A stretch of DNA of 64,000 nt, from positions 29,214,240 through 29,278,239 of the forward strand of contig NC_068938.1 in NCBI RefSeq assembly GCF_016801865.2, written 5' to 3'. Origin of the DNA: Culex pipiens pallens. Taxonomy: Eukaryota > Arthropoda > Insecta > Diptera > Culicidae. The stretch's first letter is position 1. Each line of letters begins with the position of its first letter. Shown piece by piece: positions 1 through 10,269 of this stretch. The translations under genes and the position numbers were made by a program. The notes under the pieces are model-generated. The model saw nothing but the letters and a program-made list of their open reading frames with translations, made no database searches and had not been told where the DNA came from.

Positions 1-589
1 TTAATTGTTATTTAAATTACACTTCAATTAAACGCTTGACTGAGATAAAAATATTTTTCGTTTCGCCTTTCGTCCTCCACCGCTGAGCAAGCAAGCAAAC
101 ACACGTACATTCACACACAAACACAGTCTGATTCTTTCGTCCTGCACTTTTTGGTTTTATTTGAATCACCATGCCAATCCAACTCCGACTCCTAGAAGGG
201 AAAAGGGAGAGAGCACAATAAATAGAGCACTGCGGCAGCATCAGTACAATCCGGATGCGGATGGATTAATTTCATCACCAAACCACGGGGTGTCGGCAAA
301 TTTGAGCTCACACAGGACTTAATCCGGATGGTTGGGCTCGATTGACTACATATTTGGAGATTCTTCAATACGATGGTACGAGTTCGGTTTGTTCTAAAAT
401 TACAGGTTTATTACTCCATCACAAATATTGATTACATTCGAGTTTCTATTTACAACAAATGGTGCTCTACGGTCTCGTTACAATACGCATTTTAAAAGGT
501 GTCTTAAAAATCTACGGTGAATGTACACATGCAGCGGACTATTAGGTACTAAAATGGTATTCTCCATCCGGCGAACGCACCCCGTCGGC
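1..589. other. 3' flank and 3' UTR of the foxD gene
   Basis: No second gene is visible here. The part just below the foxD stop codon (about 407-589) should be its 3' UTR. On the minus strand an AATAAA poly(A) signal reads at 412-407, about 180 bases after the stop. The remainder is ordinary AT-rich sequence. Short ORFs in it show no family features. Confidence 0.5.
407..412 (-). terminator. Poly(A) signal for foxD
   Basis: TTTATT on the plus strand reads AATAAA on the minus strand. It is the first canonical hexamer I see after the foxD stop codon at 592-590. Use of this site is inferred. Confidence 0.4.
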
Positions 590-3500
590 TCATCTGTCCT
601 CGACGTTACATCCTATCAGGTTCTCTATGCTAAATCCTTTGGTATTGCCGTACTTTCGCTTTCGACTGCCAAACTCGTACCCGTCCAGCTTAGTCTCGCC
701 GTAGGATCCGTCGACCACGTTCAAGTCCTCTCCGTCGACGACCCGTTTCAGATTGTCGTACTTTCCGGCGATCGCTTCCGGCAGAAAGTGGATACTGTCC
801 TCGTAGCTACTGTTGTAAAACTGTTTCTGCGATTCCGGTGGATGGTCCTGAGATGCGCTGCTAGCCTTGTCTGAATTATCATCGTCCTCACAGCCGTAGT
901 CATCGATTTCGGTGGAAGGTTTCCCGGACTCACCATCTTTCTCGATCGGAGACTGATGACCATTCACTCCTCCATAACTTCGATCCGGTCCGTATCCTTT
1001 TCCAACAGATTTAAAATCATCATCACTTTCAACATCTATTCTATCGTCGTTCGACAAATCCAGCTCGTACGCACTGCCATTATCTCCCCCAGTTCCGACG
1101 GCCGACGGACTCCGGTTCACCGACGACGGATAACCACCGTCCACATTCGGAATAGGAACATTGCTGTTGGTATTTTTCGTAAAATATCCACCCATGCTAT
1201 CTCTACTAATTGAACTATTGTTGTTATTGTTATTGCACTGTAAGTTGTCCTCGTAGGTTCCACTCGGTCCACCACTCCCACCCTCACCACCACCACTCCC
1301 ATACCCATGGAAGAATTTGTTCATCGCGTTCGAAATCTTCAAACTGTCCACATTCCGCTGCAAAAACTCACTGTTCTCCATCACTGCCACGTTCAGATCT
1401 TCCATCTTGCCCCCAAACAGGTTCAGCTTACTGTCCAGGATAAAATCGTTCCTCGACGACGGAATCCCCAACCCGTCCCCGAACCCACCAATCCCCCCGT
1501 GTGGTCCGGGAAACTGCATCGGAATCACCGGCACCGGCTTCCGGATCCAAAACGGTGCGAACGGGTTGAACACCGCCGGGAAGCCCATCCCCGCCGGGAT
1601 GGTGGTCCGTTTGTAGCGCTTGCGACGCCGCAGGAAGCTCCCGTTGTCGAACATGTCCTCCGCCAGTGGGTCCAGCGTCCAGAAGTTGCCCTTGCCGGGG
1701 TTGCCTGGCTCGCGAGGTATTTTGATGAAGCAGTCGTTCAGGCTCAGGTTGTGCCGGATCGAGTTCTGCCAGGCGGGGAATTTCTCCTTGTAGTACGGGA
1801 ATCTGAAAGGGGCGAGATATGCGTAAGATGAATTAATATTGCAACTGTTTGAAGTTTGGGTAAGACAATATAATGTTTATGATTTGATTTGATTTGATTT
1901 ATTCATTAAAAAAAAATAGCTTAAATAATCTCTTGTTAAAATTTATATTAGGGGGATAAGGGGGTAATATGCGCCCCTTAAGGGAAAACTGTGATTGTTT
2001 AACCATATCACACCCAAAATTCAGAGTCGAGATAATCGTTCTCTCAAAATTTATTGAGGGCTCAGTGCCAAAATCGATAGAATAATGGTACCAACTCACA
2101 CCATCATAACAAATGAGTTCATTCGTTAGTTGAATCAATAAATCTCCAACAAGTGTCATACATCGACTTCTGACTTCTCCTTGGTCACCAAGCTGTGGTG
2201 GCCGAGGCAGCTAAATCATTGGATTGGTTTGTCAAAGGTCTCTGGTTCGATTCCCGTTGTCGACACTTTCGGTTTTTTGTTTGACGGATGAACTTTTTTT
2301 GCAAATGAACCACGAGAGAATAGTTCTATCGCCCATCTCGAGCTGTGTTCTCTGCGTCCGTGAATGGTACCACTATTCTCTCGACTCGAGACCATCATTC
2401 TCTCGGACTAGCGCTGCCAGTTTTGGGTGCAGTATTCCTGTGAAAGATTTTTGTTCGATGTTCTAAAATAACTATCATTCTTCGTCATCCGTCAAATTTC
2501 TAAAAAAGTTTTTTATCAATTTCAAACAACGCTGCGGGGCAGTATGCACCACAACAACGGGGCAAAACGCACCGGGTTAAAGCAGTGTTCACTAGTCACC
2601 ACTAGATGAAACCGCTGTTTTTTCAAAGAAGAAGCTTTTTTTTTAAAAAAAAAAAACATCATCATTCCGGTACTTGAATCGAACTCACGACCTCTGGATT
2701 GGAAATCCAGCTCGCCGTTAGTCGAAACCCAACCCCTACAGGTCAGTATTCCCAGTGAGCAGATTTACTCTTTGAAGGGATCTGACTTTCCGAGCCAGAC
2801 AGGAATCGAACCCATCACCTTCCGCTTACAAGGCGAAACCCGTAACCTCACGGCCACGGAAGCTCGACATAACATTGTAAAATCATGCTAGAAAATTTAG
2901 AGCATGGTAGGATAACAACAGTTACACTAAATCCCCTAAATACGCTCCCCCCGATTGCGCCTCCCCCGTTTTGCGCCCCCCGAATTGCGCTCAAACCCCG
3001 AAATAACGCTCCCCCCAAATAACGCTCTAGTTGGCGCAAATCGGGGGAGCGTTATTTCGGGGTTTTGGCGTAAAATGAGGTTTTCTTTTTAAATGTACTT
3101 TATTTACATATAAATGAAACATTTGTATAAGGGGTCATCCACAAAACACGGATAAGGGGCCATCCACAAATCTGGGTATCCAAGAACTCCCGGAAGTCAT
3201 GCCCTAGATATCTACCTGGTCATCGAGTGTCTATATGGGTCTATTAACCATCGGTATAGCTTCAGGTAGCTTCAGTGAACCACAATGGCTACCCTTAGCC
3301 ATGTTGGATTGTCATAGGTCCTACAGGAACTCCATGGAGTTATGACCTGATGATCTACCTGATCAACGGGGGTCTATATGTATATATTACTCATCGGTAT
3401 AGCTTCAGGTAGCTTCAGTGAATCACGATGCATACCCTTCGCCATGTTGGATTATTATGGGTCTTCCAGGAACTCCCGGGAGTTATGACCTGATGATCTA

Positions 3501-6500
3501 CCTGATCAACTGGGGTCTATATGGGTGTATTAACCATCGGTATAGCTTCAGGTAGCTTCAGTAAACCACGATGGATACTCTGGGGTACGTTGGATTGTTA
3601 TCGGTCCTCCAGGAACTCCAGGGAGTTATGACCTGATGATCTACCTAATCAACGGGGGTCTATATTGGTATATTAACCATCGGTATAGCTTCAGGTAGCT
3701 TCAGTGAACCACGATGGATATTCTGGGGTACGTTGGATTGTTATGGGTCCTCCAGGAACTCCCGGGAGTTATGACCTGATGATCTACCTGATCAACGAGG
3801 GTTGGTCTATATGGGTCCAACAATCCAACGAACTCCAGAGCATCCATCGTGGTGCAGTGAAGCTATCTGAAGCTATACCGATGATTTATACACCCATATA
3901 GACCCCCGTTGATCAGGTAGATCATCAGGTCATAACTCCCGGGAGTTCCTGGAGGGCCCATAACAATCCAACGTAACCCAGAATATCCATCGTGATTCAC
4001 TGAAGCTACCTGAAGCTATACCGATGGGTAATATATGCATATAGACCCCCGTTGATCAGGTAGATCATCAGGTCATAACTCCCGGGAGTTCCTGGAGGAC
4101 CCATATCAATCCAACATGGCGAAGGGTATCCATCGTGGTTCACTGAAGCTACCTGAAGCTATACCGATGGTTAATACATCCATATAGACTCCCGTCGATC
4201 AGGTAGATCATAAGGTCATAACTCCAGGGCGTTCCGTGAGGGCCCATAACAATCCAACGTAACCCAGAATATCCATCGTGATTCACTGCTATACCGATGG
4301 TTAATATACCCATATAGACCCCCGTTGATCAGGTAGATCATCAGGTCATAACTCCCGGGAGTTCCTGGAGGACCCATATCAATCCAACATGGCGAAGGAT
4401 ATCCATGGTGGTTCACTGAAGCTACCTGAAGCTATACCGATGGTTAATATACCAATATAGACCCCCGTTGATCAGGTAGATCATCAGGTCATAACTTCCG
4501 GGAGTTCCTGGAGGACCCATAACAATCCAACGTACCCCAGAGTATCCATCGTGGTTTACTGAAGCTACCTGAAGCTATACCGATGGTTAATACATCCATA
4601 TAGACTCCCGTCGATCAGGTAGATCATCAGGTCATAACTCCCGGGAGTTCCTGGAGGGCCCATAACAATCCAACGTAACCCAGAATATCCATCGTGATTC
4701 ACTGAAGCTACCGGATGCTATACCGATGGTTAATATACCCATATAGAACCCTGTTGATCAGGTAGATCATCAGGTCATAACTCCCGGGAGTTCCTGGAGG
4801 ACCCATATCAATCCAACATGGCGAAGGATATCCATGGTGGTTCACTGAAGCTACCTGAAGCTATACCGATGGTTAATATACCAATATAGACCCCCGTTGA
4901 TCAGGTAGATCATCAGGTCATAACTTCCGGGAGTTCCTAGAGGACCCATAACAATCCAACATGGCGAAGGGTATCCATCGTGGTTCACTGAAGCTACCTG
5001 AAGCTTTACCGATGAGTAATATATACATATAGACCCCCGTTGAACAGGTAGATTATCAGGTCATAACTCCCGGGAGTTCATGGAGGGCCCATAACAATCC
5101 AACGTAACCCAGAATATCCATCGTGATTCACTGAAGCTACCGGAAGCTATACCGATGGTTAATATACCAATATAGACCCCCGTTGATAAGGTAGATCATC
5201 AGGTCATAACTTCCGAGAGTTCCTGGAGGACCCATAACAATCCAACATGGCGAAGGGTATCCATCGTGGTTCACTGAAGTTACCTGAAGCTATACCGATG
5301 GTTAGTTCAACCATATAGACCCTCGATGATCAAGTAGATATCTAGGGCATGACTTCCGGGAGTTCTTGGATACCCAGATTTGTGGATGTTCCCTTTCCCG
5401 TGTTTTGTGGATGACCCCTTATATAAATATTTCATTTATATGTAAATAAAGTACATTAAAAAAGAAAACCCCATTTTACGCCAAAACCCCGAAATAACGC
5501 TCCCCCCGTTTGCGCTCAAACCCCGAAATAACGCTCCCCCCGTTTGCGCTCAAACCCCGAAATAACGCTCCCCCGAATTGCGCTCTCCCCCGGTGTGCGC
5601 CCCCCCAAAAAGAGCGCATATGGGGGATTTAGTGTATTTGTAAATCATTAAAATGTTGCGTTTTGATCTAATTTTTATTTAACTTTCCAGATGATTGATA
5701 TTGTAAGTGACGATTTTTATAGTTTTGGCCACAATCTTCATTATTCTATAGATAGATGAGTCCAAAAACATAAAAAATATTTTTAATTGAATTTTATGTA
5801 ATACGCGTGGTCAGGGCAAAATGCACCGCTGTGATGCTCCTTAGTAAAAGCAGCGGTGTCATCTAGTGGTGACTAGTGAAAACTGCTTTTGCCCCAATGT
5901 TGTGGCGCATGATTGTTTATGAATCATAAATATTTTAAGAAATTTGCATTTTCAAACAATTTTGATGTTTTCAAGACTTTTTAAGTATGGATGACGAAGA
6001 ATAATAGTTGTTTTAGAATATCTAACAAAATTCTTCCACAGAATTGATGTTATGGTTGAGAAATCATAGTTTTCCCTTAGGGGGTGCCTATTCCCCCCTC
6101 TCCCCCTAAAAATATTTGTTCAAGGTTTTTGGAATTACTATCCATAGAATAATGAAGATGATGACAAAAACTATGTAAATCATCACTTGCAATATCAATA
6201 AATATGTTTTACCTATAGTATCGAAAAATCCTATCCGAAAGTTCAATGAAAATTTTATTGAAGCACAACATTTTAAAGTTTTGCAAATAACTTAAGCTGT
6301 TTTTTTACAACGATGCTCAAATTTTTCCAGCATGATTTTGCAATTTAAAGCTTCCAATTTCTTTGATTTTTTTTTCCCGCAAAATTCTGTCTATACCGAG
6401 AAAAGCAGGGGGTGCATATTACCCCCTCCCCCCTATATAAGCTCCAGTGGTCACCAAACTGCTGTCCACCAAAGTCTTCTGTGCGGCCCGCAGGTTGGTT

Positions 6501-9186
6501 TTGGAATAAGTATGGAATCCAGCCCATTTAGGAGACCTTATTCAGAAAAAAATATTAAAATACTAAATTAAAATATTAAAATTTATCAAAAAAGGAAACT
6601 TGCACACCTATTCGGTTAATTGAAAAATCGGTAAAGTTTAGATCGGTAAACCATCTGTCAAAATGAACAAAATTTTATCGAATTTCGGTTGTACGATGAA
6701 CAAAAACTTCACTACCGAATTTCGGTAAGTTTTTACCGAATTCCGTCATTTTCAGTTTAGCGAACTGTTCAACAGTTGAAAGTTCGGTTAACTTTACTGA
6801 ATTCGGTAAAAAAAATCTAAGAGTGTGGTGTGGTCTCCTTGTAGGGCATACCCATAGGGACTCTCACGCCAAATTTCAGCTCATTTGGTTGAAAACTGGC
6901 TTGTCTCAAGCGAGTTCAAGTTTACATGGGATTTACTATGGGAAATTTGGAATTTTCGTTAATTCGCTCCTACAGGCTTAGGGAAAACATGTAGAAACTT
7001 CTAGGATGGCCAGAAATAAGCGGAATCGTCTGGAGAACAACTTTCCCTAAGAGACCAGGTCGATTCGGTCAACCCCCATCGAGCTCAACGGCAATACTTC
7101 CGGGGTTTTCGGAACCAACGGTTTTCCCCAGAAAAGCATCAAATTTTCCTTAGCATGCTATGAATGTTTGATGAACACCGCGACGCCACATGCCAAACAG
7201 CTACCACGTGATTGTAAAATTTGCACCATAACAGATTTTTTTATTTGGAGGTTCAGAATACAGCTAAATAGTATCAGGATCACCATAAATGATAATTCTA
7301 TAAACACTTGCATGGCAATATCTCAGCAACTAAGCGTCGTATCATCAAAGTTCAAAAAATCAAAATATAGGGAATTTTCTCAGCTTTTCAAAAATATTTT
7401 TTACAAAAGTGGGCAAACATGTGCGCTAATTAAAAAAATGAAAAACTGCGACTATTTTCAAAAAAGTTACCTAAAATGGTTTTAACTTGAAAACGGTGCA
7501 CTTTATCCAAATTTCACTACATTACTTTTTGATTGCAAATTTGATTTTACATCGAAAAATGAAGTTGAAAAATTTTTGCGACCAATTATTCGATTTTTTG
7601 AAAAAAATCAGTAATGATTCAAAAATTCATAACTCGGTCAAAGATTTTTTGCACAAACTGGAAATTCTTGAAAAGTTGGCATTTGATGTCCTCTAAACAT
7701 ATCAAAAATGAAAAAAAATAGTGTTTTTTTTTTTTGCAAATCAAGTTTTAGTGACGAAAAGTTAAATGAAAAATCACCATATTTCTTTTACCGTGTATCA
7801 TTTTTTTCAGTGTAATCCATATCCATACTTACAACTTTGCCGAACACACCAAATCGATTAAAAAATTCCTTCTAAAGATACAGATTTTTGAATTTTCAAA
7901 CATCATTTTTGTATGGACAGCTGCCAAATTTGTATGAAAAATTATATGGACAAACTAATGATGCAAAATGGCTTCTTTGGGCATACCGAAGCCACCAAAA
8001 AAGTTTCAGTCGGATTAAAAAATACAAAAAAAAAACGAATGACCGAAATCTGAGAGAACTGCTCTGTTATTAAAAAGATTCCAATAAATATAATTAAAAA
8101 AAAAAAAACTTAAAAATTACAATTCGCTCTTTTATGCATTGGAACGCTGAGAAAATTTCTCATATGACGCTTTTGAAAGTAGTGATGACGATTTTTCTTC
8201 TGAAGGTTGCCCAGAAAACACGCCGTGGCGTATGATGGACGCTTAGTTTTTCAACAAGTTTGATTTTTCAAAATAGTAATTTTTGGAAAGAATTAAAACA
8301 TCAATTGAAAATGCTTCCAAGAATCAATTTTGGATGTACTCTCGAATCAAAATTCAATGAGGTGGCAATTTCACCAAATTCGAAATCCAGAGCAATTTTC
8401 ATAATAGAAACATGCTTAAAAATGTTTATTTTTTATCCATTTCTAAACTTTACAAAACAAATGTGCAAAAATATTCGATTCACATTGAAAATTAGGTCCT
8501 TTTCCAAGGATACTACATGTCATATGTGAAGAAGAAGATGATTATCAGAATGAAACACGTTTAAAAATTGTGCAAAAAGTTTCCAATGTGCTACAACATC
8601 TAATGTCCAAATTCAAAGTTCATTCCCAATTCACCTCTTAATTTCAATATTGTTTTACACTTACACCAACTACAGTAAAGTTGTAGCCCATTGTCGGCCA
8701 CCTCCTCTCACACGCCACACCTGTGCTGAGCAATAATTACCTGTTCATAATAAACTCGCATATCCCGCTAAGCGTGAGCTTCTTCTGCGGCGACTGCAGG
8801 ATCGCCATCGTGATGAGTGCAATGTACGAGTACGGTGGCTTCACCAGCGCTTGCGACGCCGAGCGTGACGAAGACGACGACGACTTGGAACTTCCGGCAC
8901 TTCCGGCGGTGCCAGCAGCATTGTTTGTCGTTCCTTCGTCGTCTTGATGGTTTTGGTGCTGCTGCGGATGCTGTGAGTTGTTGGGTTCTGTGTTGTTGTT
9001 GTTGTTGTTTGTGCTAGGGGTGCTACTATTGCTGCTTCCGTTGTGCTGCGGGGGTTGGTGAGGTTGTTGGGGGTAGTGATGGGGCTGGTGGTGGTACAGG
9101 TCATGTGGGTTGTGCTGCATCGTCCCGAGCACTGGCCGCAGATCCAGCGGAGAGGACGACGAAAGTGGCGATGCAGAAGAGTGCAT
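590..9186 (-). CDS. foxD: FoxD-type forkhead transcription factor (two exons)
   Basis: This is a sequence-specific DNA-binding transcription factor acting in the nucleus. Exon 1 is 9186-8741 and exon 2 is 1802-590, giving 552 codons plus stop. The donor (AACAG then GTAATT, 8740) and acceptor (CCTTTCAG, 1803) join in phase 2 and restore IMNR-FPYYK exactly inside the forkhead domain. The domain spans roughly residues 116-214. It runs from [14 protein letters not shown] through the recognition helix [15 protein letters not shown] to the wing 2 region [13 protein letters not shown], which is diagnostic of the FoxD group (Drosophila fd59A relatives). The N-terminus is rich in His, Gln, Asn and Ser runs. 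The linker after the domain is Gly-, Asn- and acidic-rich. Residues 539-546, FSIENLIG, form an eh1-type Groucho-binding motif, which FoxD proteins carry near the C-terminus and which implies repressor activity. The start ATG at 9186 is the most upstream one in this frame. A further 5' non-coding exon cannot be excluded. Confidence 0.93.
2191..2268 (+). repeat. tRNA-like SINE segment
   Basis: The segment contains a degenerate A box (TGGCCGAGGCAGCTAAATCA) and a good B box (GGTTCGATTCC) at tRNA spacing. The acceptor stem does not pair, so this is a tRNA-derived SINE or pseudogene rather than a functional tRNA. It lies within the left arm of the outer intronic TIR element, so it inserted later. 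Confidence 0.5.
2668..2742 (-). repeat. tRNA-like SINE segment
   Basis: On the minus strand a well-formed anticodon arm (CTGGA, loop TTTCCAA, TCCAG) precedes a B box-like GAGTTCGATTC. The acceptor ends do not pair and the D arm is degenerate. It is read as a tRNA-derived retroposon fragment next to a second one at 2790-2866. Confidence 0.5.
2790..2866 (-). repeat. tRNA-Thr-like SINE head
   Basis: On the minus strand the order is GAGCTTCCGTGGCCG, GGTTACGGG (A box region), an anticodon arm with loop TTGTAA, and GGGTTCGATTCC (B box). The layout matches the tRNA-like sequence at 25284-25358 closely. The acceptor stem pairs only at GAGC/GCTC. This is a SINE promoter remnant, not a tRNA gene. Confidence 0.55.
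2935..5634. mobile_element. 2.7-kb fold-back element with 143-bp subrepeats
   Basis: The terminal sequences CACTAAATCCCC (2935) and GGGGATTTAGTG (5634) are inverted repeats, each flanked outside by TA (2933-2934 and 5635-5636), consistent with a TA target duplication. Next come G/C-rich blocks with repeated AACGCTCCCCCC/TTGCGCTCAAAC motifs. Inside those, both arms share GGGTCATCCACAAAACACGG. The core is an array of 143-bp units in two orientations. There is no coding capacity beyond short repeat-derived ORFs. The whole element can fold into one long hairpin. Confidence 0.8.
3160..5375. repeat. 143-bp tandem array, 5 units direct then 11 inverted
   Basis: The marker TATGACCTGATGATCTACCT or its variant recurs at 3198, 3341, 3484, 3627 and 3770. 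Its reverse complement recurs at 3931, 4074, 4217, 4347, 4490, 4633, 4776, 4919, 5062, 5205 and 5348. All steps are exactly 143 bases except one of 130, which lacks a short piece near 4287. The orientation flips at about 3815-3840. The outermost units on both sides share the same divergent variant (CCTAGATATCTAC). Confidence 0.88.
6830..7165 (+). repeat. Diverged copy of the 55.2-kb hairpin-element arm
   Basis: The region shares the order of motifs seen at 55285-55680: a TAGGGCATACCCATAGG block, GCTCATTTG, TTTACATGGGA, CGCTCCTACAGG, GGAGAACA, AAGCATCAAATTTTCCTTAG and CACCGCGACGCCA. It is clearly diverged and only one arm is present. No ORF of note is present. Confidence 0.65.
7310..8060 (+). 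repeat. Single-arm copy of the 61.4-63.1-kb hairpin repeat
   Basis: The region parallels 62428-63110 in order: GGCAATATCTCAGCAACTAAG, AAAGTGGGCAAACATG, GAAAACGGTG, GCATTTGATGTCCTCTAAA, then TTATATGGACAAACTAATGATG and CCAAAAAAGTTTCAG. Short ORFs within it are not genes. Confidence 0.7.
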
Positions 9187-10260
9187 GATGCTCTGGGTTG
9201 GGGAACACTTTCAGTTTTATTTGTCACTTGAAATCCTTAATGAGATATCGATTTTTTTTTGCTGCGCTGCTGCTGCTTTTCCAGCTTCGTTCATGAACCC
9301 CTTTGAACTGGGTTAAGTGAGTCTTCAGTTGACACTTGCACGCGGGTCCATTTTTGCACCGGGAGCTAAACCGACTCTTGAGAGTTCCGACGAACGTACT
9401 GAACTGAACTACACGGGCGCGTATCCTTGGATTAGCAGGAATGTCCTGGTTGGGTTCACCACGTTCTCACAACGAGACTACTCCGGCGAGAGATAGAGAG
9501 CGCCCGACGTCACACGATGGCGTCCGGGAGAAAAATGAAAATGTTATTTTAACTTTGCGGAAAATTGTGAAAATTCAGCCTCAGAGTGCTCACGTATGCA
9601 TGGATAATGGCGCGCGCGCTCCCGTCTGGTGTATGCAAAAACTCGTAACTAAATGTTTTCCGTCCGGAGATTGTCACTCGCGTTCTCACTCTGGCCACCT
9701 CGACTACATCGAGACATTACCACCGCCGCCGAGGTGCTGGGGTGGGACGTCCTTATGTATCCTTTTGCAATGTTGTAATAATTTCGCTCTTTCCGCCAGG
9801 ACTCAACAACCCTCCCCTAGCTGTGTACTGTAACCCTCCAGCACACCAGCAGCCCCGTTCGTCACCAATACCAAGACCGCCACCCTCCTCGAGCTTCCGG
9901 AAAATCTCGGCACTCTGGCCTGAACCCTGGAAGCTGGCTTCGAAAAACTTGTGAAAACTGTGTTCCTTGCTAAGTAAAACATTTATTTTAGGCAAAACCA
10001 CGCCAGCGCGCGCCAACTGCGCCTCGTGTGTCCCCGTGCGCCAGAGTGGGACCACCCCAGCCTACTCCGGACAGAGACGGCGAATAATTGGGTGTGTCTA
10101 TAATTCATGCTGCCGCTCATCGCCAACTGGGGTCGAGTGAGTGAGATGACACGACAGGAGACGTCCTTTTACATAGGGCGCACCACTACAAACTCAAATT
10201 GGCGCACATTTAAGGATAAAGGACGTCGAGGGGACCAATACTGGCGCAATATTGGCCATC
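9187..10260. promoter_or_regulatory. 5' flank of foxD, presumed promoter region
   Basis: This single-copy-looking sequence is richer in GC than the repeats and lies directly upstream of the foxD start codon, so the 5' UTR and core promoter should be here. I cannot point to a convincing TATA box or transcription start. Short ORFs in the region have no recognisable family and lie in mixed frames. The left 9-bp target duplication of the adjacent 1.8-kb element follows it at 10261-10269. Confidence 0.4.
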
Positions 10261-10269
10261 AGCAGCGGC

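Larger units (their letters stand above)
1942..6112. mobile_element. Outer TIR element in foxD intron (interrupted)
   Basis: The left arm (about 1942-2640) and the right arm (about 5813-6112) are inverted copies of each other. Both contain AAGGGAAAACT(G/A)TGATT, a CTTCGTCATCC block and ACTAGTCACCACTAGATGA, and both end in TTAGGGGGA-like sequence. The left arm is interrupted by a tRNA-like segment near 2191-2460. The space between the arms holds SINE pieces and the 2.7-kb fold-back element. No transposase is seen, so this looks non-autonomous. Exact ends and target duplication could not be fixed. Confidence 0.6.
1803..8740 (-). other. foxD intron 1, filled with nested repeats
   Basis: A 6.9-kb GT-AG intron interrupts the forkhead domain. 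From low to high coordinates it holds an outer TIR element (about 1942-6112) containing tRNA-like SINE pieces and the 143-bp-unit fold-back element (2935-5634). Next comes a fragment at about 6830-7165 related to the hairpin element at 55.2 kb. It is followed by a single-arm copy (about 7310-8060) of the hairpin repeat found at 61.4-63.1 kb. The stretch 8060-8740 is AT-rich with nothing recognisable. ORFs inside the intron are repeat-derived. Confidence 0.85.

Noticed and set aside
1307..1831. 174-codon plus-strand ORF and neighbours over foxD exon 2
   Set aside because: They are antisense to the forkhead exon, which is certain from its domain and splice match. No family features appear on the plus strand.
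3704..4416. ORFs of 65-66 codons in the foxD intron
   Set aside because: They are the 143-bp tandem unit translated, so the two ORFs are copies of the same repeat in opposite orientations.
3160..5375. CRISPR-like periodic repeats
   Set aside because: The 143-bp units are contiguous with no unique spacers and lie in a eukaryotic transposon.
8817..9231. Plus-strand and alternate-frame ORFs over foxD exon 1
   Set aside because: They arise from the CAG/AAC-rich N-terminal coding repeats read in other frames.
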